Below, in pieces: positions 39,193 through 39,986 of a stretch of DNA of 39,986 nt. The notes below the pieces were generated by a model. It was not told where the DNA came from, made no database searches, and worked only from the letters and a program-made list of their open reading frames with translations. This DNA comes from a virus. The stretch spans positions 1 through 39,986 of IMG/VR virus record IMGVR_UViG_3300036781_000626; one strand, given 5' to 3'. Position 1 is the stretch's first letter. The number at the start of each line of letters is the position of its first letter. The position numbers and the translations under genes were made by a program.

Positions 39193-39986
39193 ATGGGCGG
39201 TGCCAATGGAGTGGACGAAAACGTGGTCGAAGAACCCATCACGAGATTTCATCGTGAACGTGCTGTGCTGCTCGGGGGCCATTGGGCCGAACTATCCCTG
39301 TTGGAAAGAGGAGTGTGCTTCGTGCTGTTCGTGCAGTCTGATTTTAGGACCGGAATCGTGCGGTTAAAGATGAGCGACATCCAGCGCCTCGCCGGCATCA
39401 ACAACAAGGACCGCGCCGTCAAGGCCTGCCAGCACCTGGAGGTCCTCGGCATTGTTGAGCTGGTGCATGCCGGCGGTGGGTGGGGGGAACGGGCGGTGCG
39501 CCGGTTACTCTGCCCGCGCCCCCTCCCGGGATCCTATTTGTATGAACAGATGGAGCTGGGTTCAGAGGGCGTTTCCGCGCCGCCGGAACCCCAACCCGGA
39601 CAAAATTACAGTGCCGGTGAGCGAACAACTACGGTGCCGGTCACCGGCACTGTAATTCCCAACTACAGTGCCGGTGAGCGAACAACTACGGTGCCGGTCA
39701 CCGGCACCCCACGTCATACCCGTCATATAACAGCAGCAGCAGCAGCCGGTCCTGCAGCGCCCGACCCCCGCACTGAGGCTGCTGCTGCTGAGTTTTATTC
39801 TCGGGGGATCACGGATACTCAGACGCTCGCCTGGGCGATCGCGAATTACGACGACGACCGGATCGTCACCTCCCTGCTCCGCTTCGACGAAATCGGCCGC
39901 AAGGAGCGCATCGGAAATCCCGCGGCCCTGCTCCGCTCGCTGCTCACCCGCGGCTGCACCCCGCCGCGGCCCAGGCGCGGCCGCGG
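39193..39986 (+). CDS. Replication initiator with winged-helix domain (continues at base 1)
   Basis: ATG 39193 opens a frame that passes the right edge and ends at 278 after circular closure (312 residues). MSDIQRLAGINNKDRAVKAC and EVLGIVELVHAGGGWGERAV are the winged-helix of phage and plasmid replication initiators. Residues 138-172 hold two copies of NYSAGERTTTVPVTGT, which are the translated iterons. Then an Ala-run and a C-terminal helical domain, DTQTLAWAIANYDDD. It would open the origin lying inside its own gene, as lambda O does. No helicase loader is recognised nearby. Confidence 0.75.
   Translation, partial: MGGANGVDENVVEEPITRFHRERAVLLGGHWAELSLLERGVCFVLFVQSDFRTGIVRLKMSDIQRLAGINNKDRAVKACQHLEVLGIVELVHAGGGWGERAVRRLLCPRPLPGSYLYEQMELGSEGVSAPPEPQPGQNYSAGERTTTVPVTGTVIPNYSAGERTTTVPVTGTPRHTRHITAAAAAGPAAPDPRTEAAAAEFYSRGITDTQTLAWAIANYDDDRIVTSLLRFDEIGRKERIGNPAALLRSLLTRGCTPPRPRRGR
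39604..39707 (+). repeat. Iterons, candidate replication origin
   Basis: Two 47-base copies (39604-39650, 39661-39707; period 57, one mismatch). Each contains GTGCCGGT twice and its inverse ACCGGCAC once; GTGCCGGT-C-ACCGGCAC is a perfect palindrome. ATTACAGTGCCGGT and its inverse flank the first copy. Confidence 0.7.
39734..39790 (+). repeat. 14-base inverted repeat beside the iterons
   Basis: CAGCAGCAGCAGCC at 39734-39747 is the reverse complement of 39777-39790. It directly follows the iterons and an AT-rich patch (CATATAACA). Could extrude as a cruciform at the origin. Confidence 0.6.
39854..39979. repeat. Terminal direct repeat, right copy
   Basis: Identical to bases 1-126. The last seven bases of the window (39980-39986) do not match the continuation at 127 and look like an assembly tail. 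Confidence 0.97.

Noticed and set aside
39731-39790. CAG/CTG trinucleotide tract as microsatellite
   Set aside because: It forms a matched inverted repeat beside the iterons and is coding; a structural origin element is the better reading.
1-39986. CRISPR array or insertion sequence
   Set aside because: No regularly spaced repeat family and no transposase motif was seen.

Overview
The window is a complete, circularly closing genome of a temperate tailed phage. The first 126 bases (1-126) recur at 39854-39979, and the reading frame that leaves the right edge continues in frame at base 1. The unit genome is therefore about 39.85 kb, and the 7 bases at the extreme right (39980-39986) look like an assembly tail. 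The DNA is GC-rich and nearly all genes lie on the + strand, with strong Shine-Dalgarno sequences and many ATGA/TGATG stop-start overlaps. The head module is HK97-type (P27 small terminase, large terminase, portal, S78 protease, HK97-fold capsid). The tail module is siphoviral (gp6-like and gp16-like connectors, gp10-like protein, DUF3168 terminator, tail tube, G/GT chaperones, short tape measure, fibre). The host cannot be named. Lipobox signals point to a diderm. The calpain-like protease, the Cys-rich proteins and the Int tail ending in tRNA-antisense codons would fit a Planctomycetota-like host, but this is a weak inference.

Layout. 39193-39986 plus 1-278: a replication initiator with iterons inside its gene. 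278-7389: an early module with a ParB-like protein, several zinc-ribbon proteins, a HerA/DUF87-type ATPase, a Lar-like protein and a minimal PolX-type nucleotidyltransferase. 7390-9844: operator and promoter, two small HTH proteins (excisionase candidates) and a tyrosine integrase whose gene contains a tRNA-derived attP. 9841-12315: small accessory genes. 12362-17095: a membrane/envelope region with a lipobox, coiled-coil and multi-TM protein, a calpain-like cysteine protease, a lipoprotein with hydrolase-like motifs and several small beta-rich or coiled-coil proteins. 17146-35044: HNH endonuclease, packaging, head, tail and fibre genes. 35075-35963 (minus strand): the repressor and a zinc-ribbon membrane protein that has its own promoter. 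36094-39178: early rightward genes, with an initiator-like tRNA-Met at 37153-37226.

How it works together. The repressor and the opposed RHH-like gene share an AT-rich operator region with phased A-tracts. Rightward transcription would run through the small early genes into the initiator, ParB and HerA genes. No DNA polymerase or replicative helicase is seen, so replication must rely on the host. Lysogeny is by integrase at a tRNA-like attP. Late genes form one long block. A -1 frameshift site (28904-28910) makes the tail chaperone fusion.

Most interesting points: (1) no recognisable peptidoglycan hydrolase, but a set of membrane protein, u-spanin-like lipoprotein, calpain-like protease and hydrolase-like lipoprotein that could be an unorthodox lysis cassette; (2) attP inside int, so that integration would swap the C-terminus of Int, whose post-attP tail is a duplicate of the next gene's product; (3) a prohead protease fused to a 10-cysteine helical domain; (4) a candidate origin (iterons plus hairpin) inside the initiator gene; (5) an initiator-type tRNA overlapping a coding gene.
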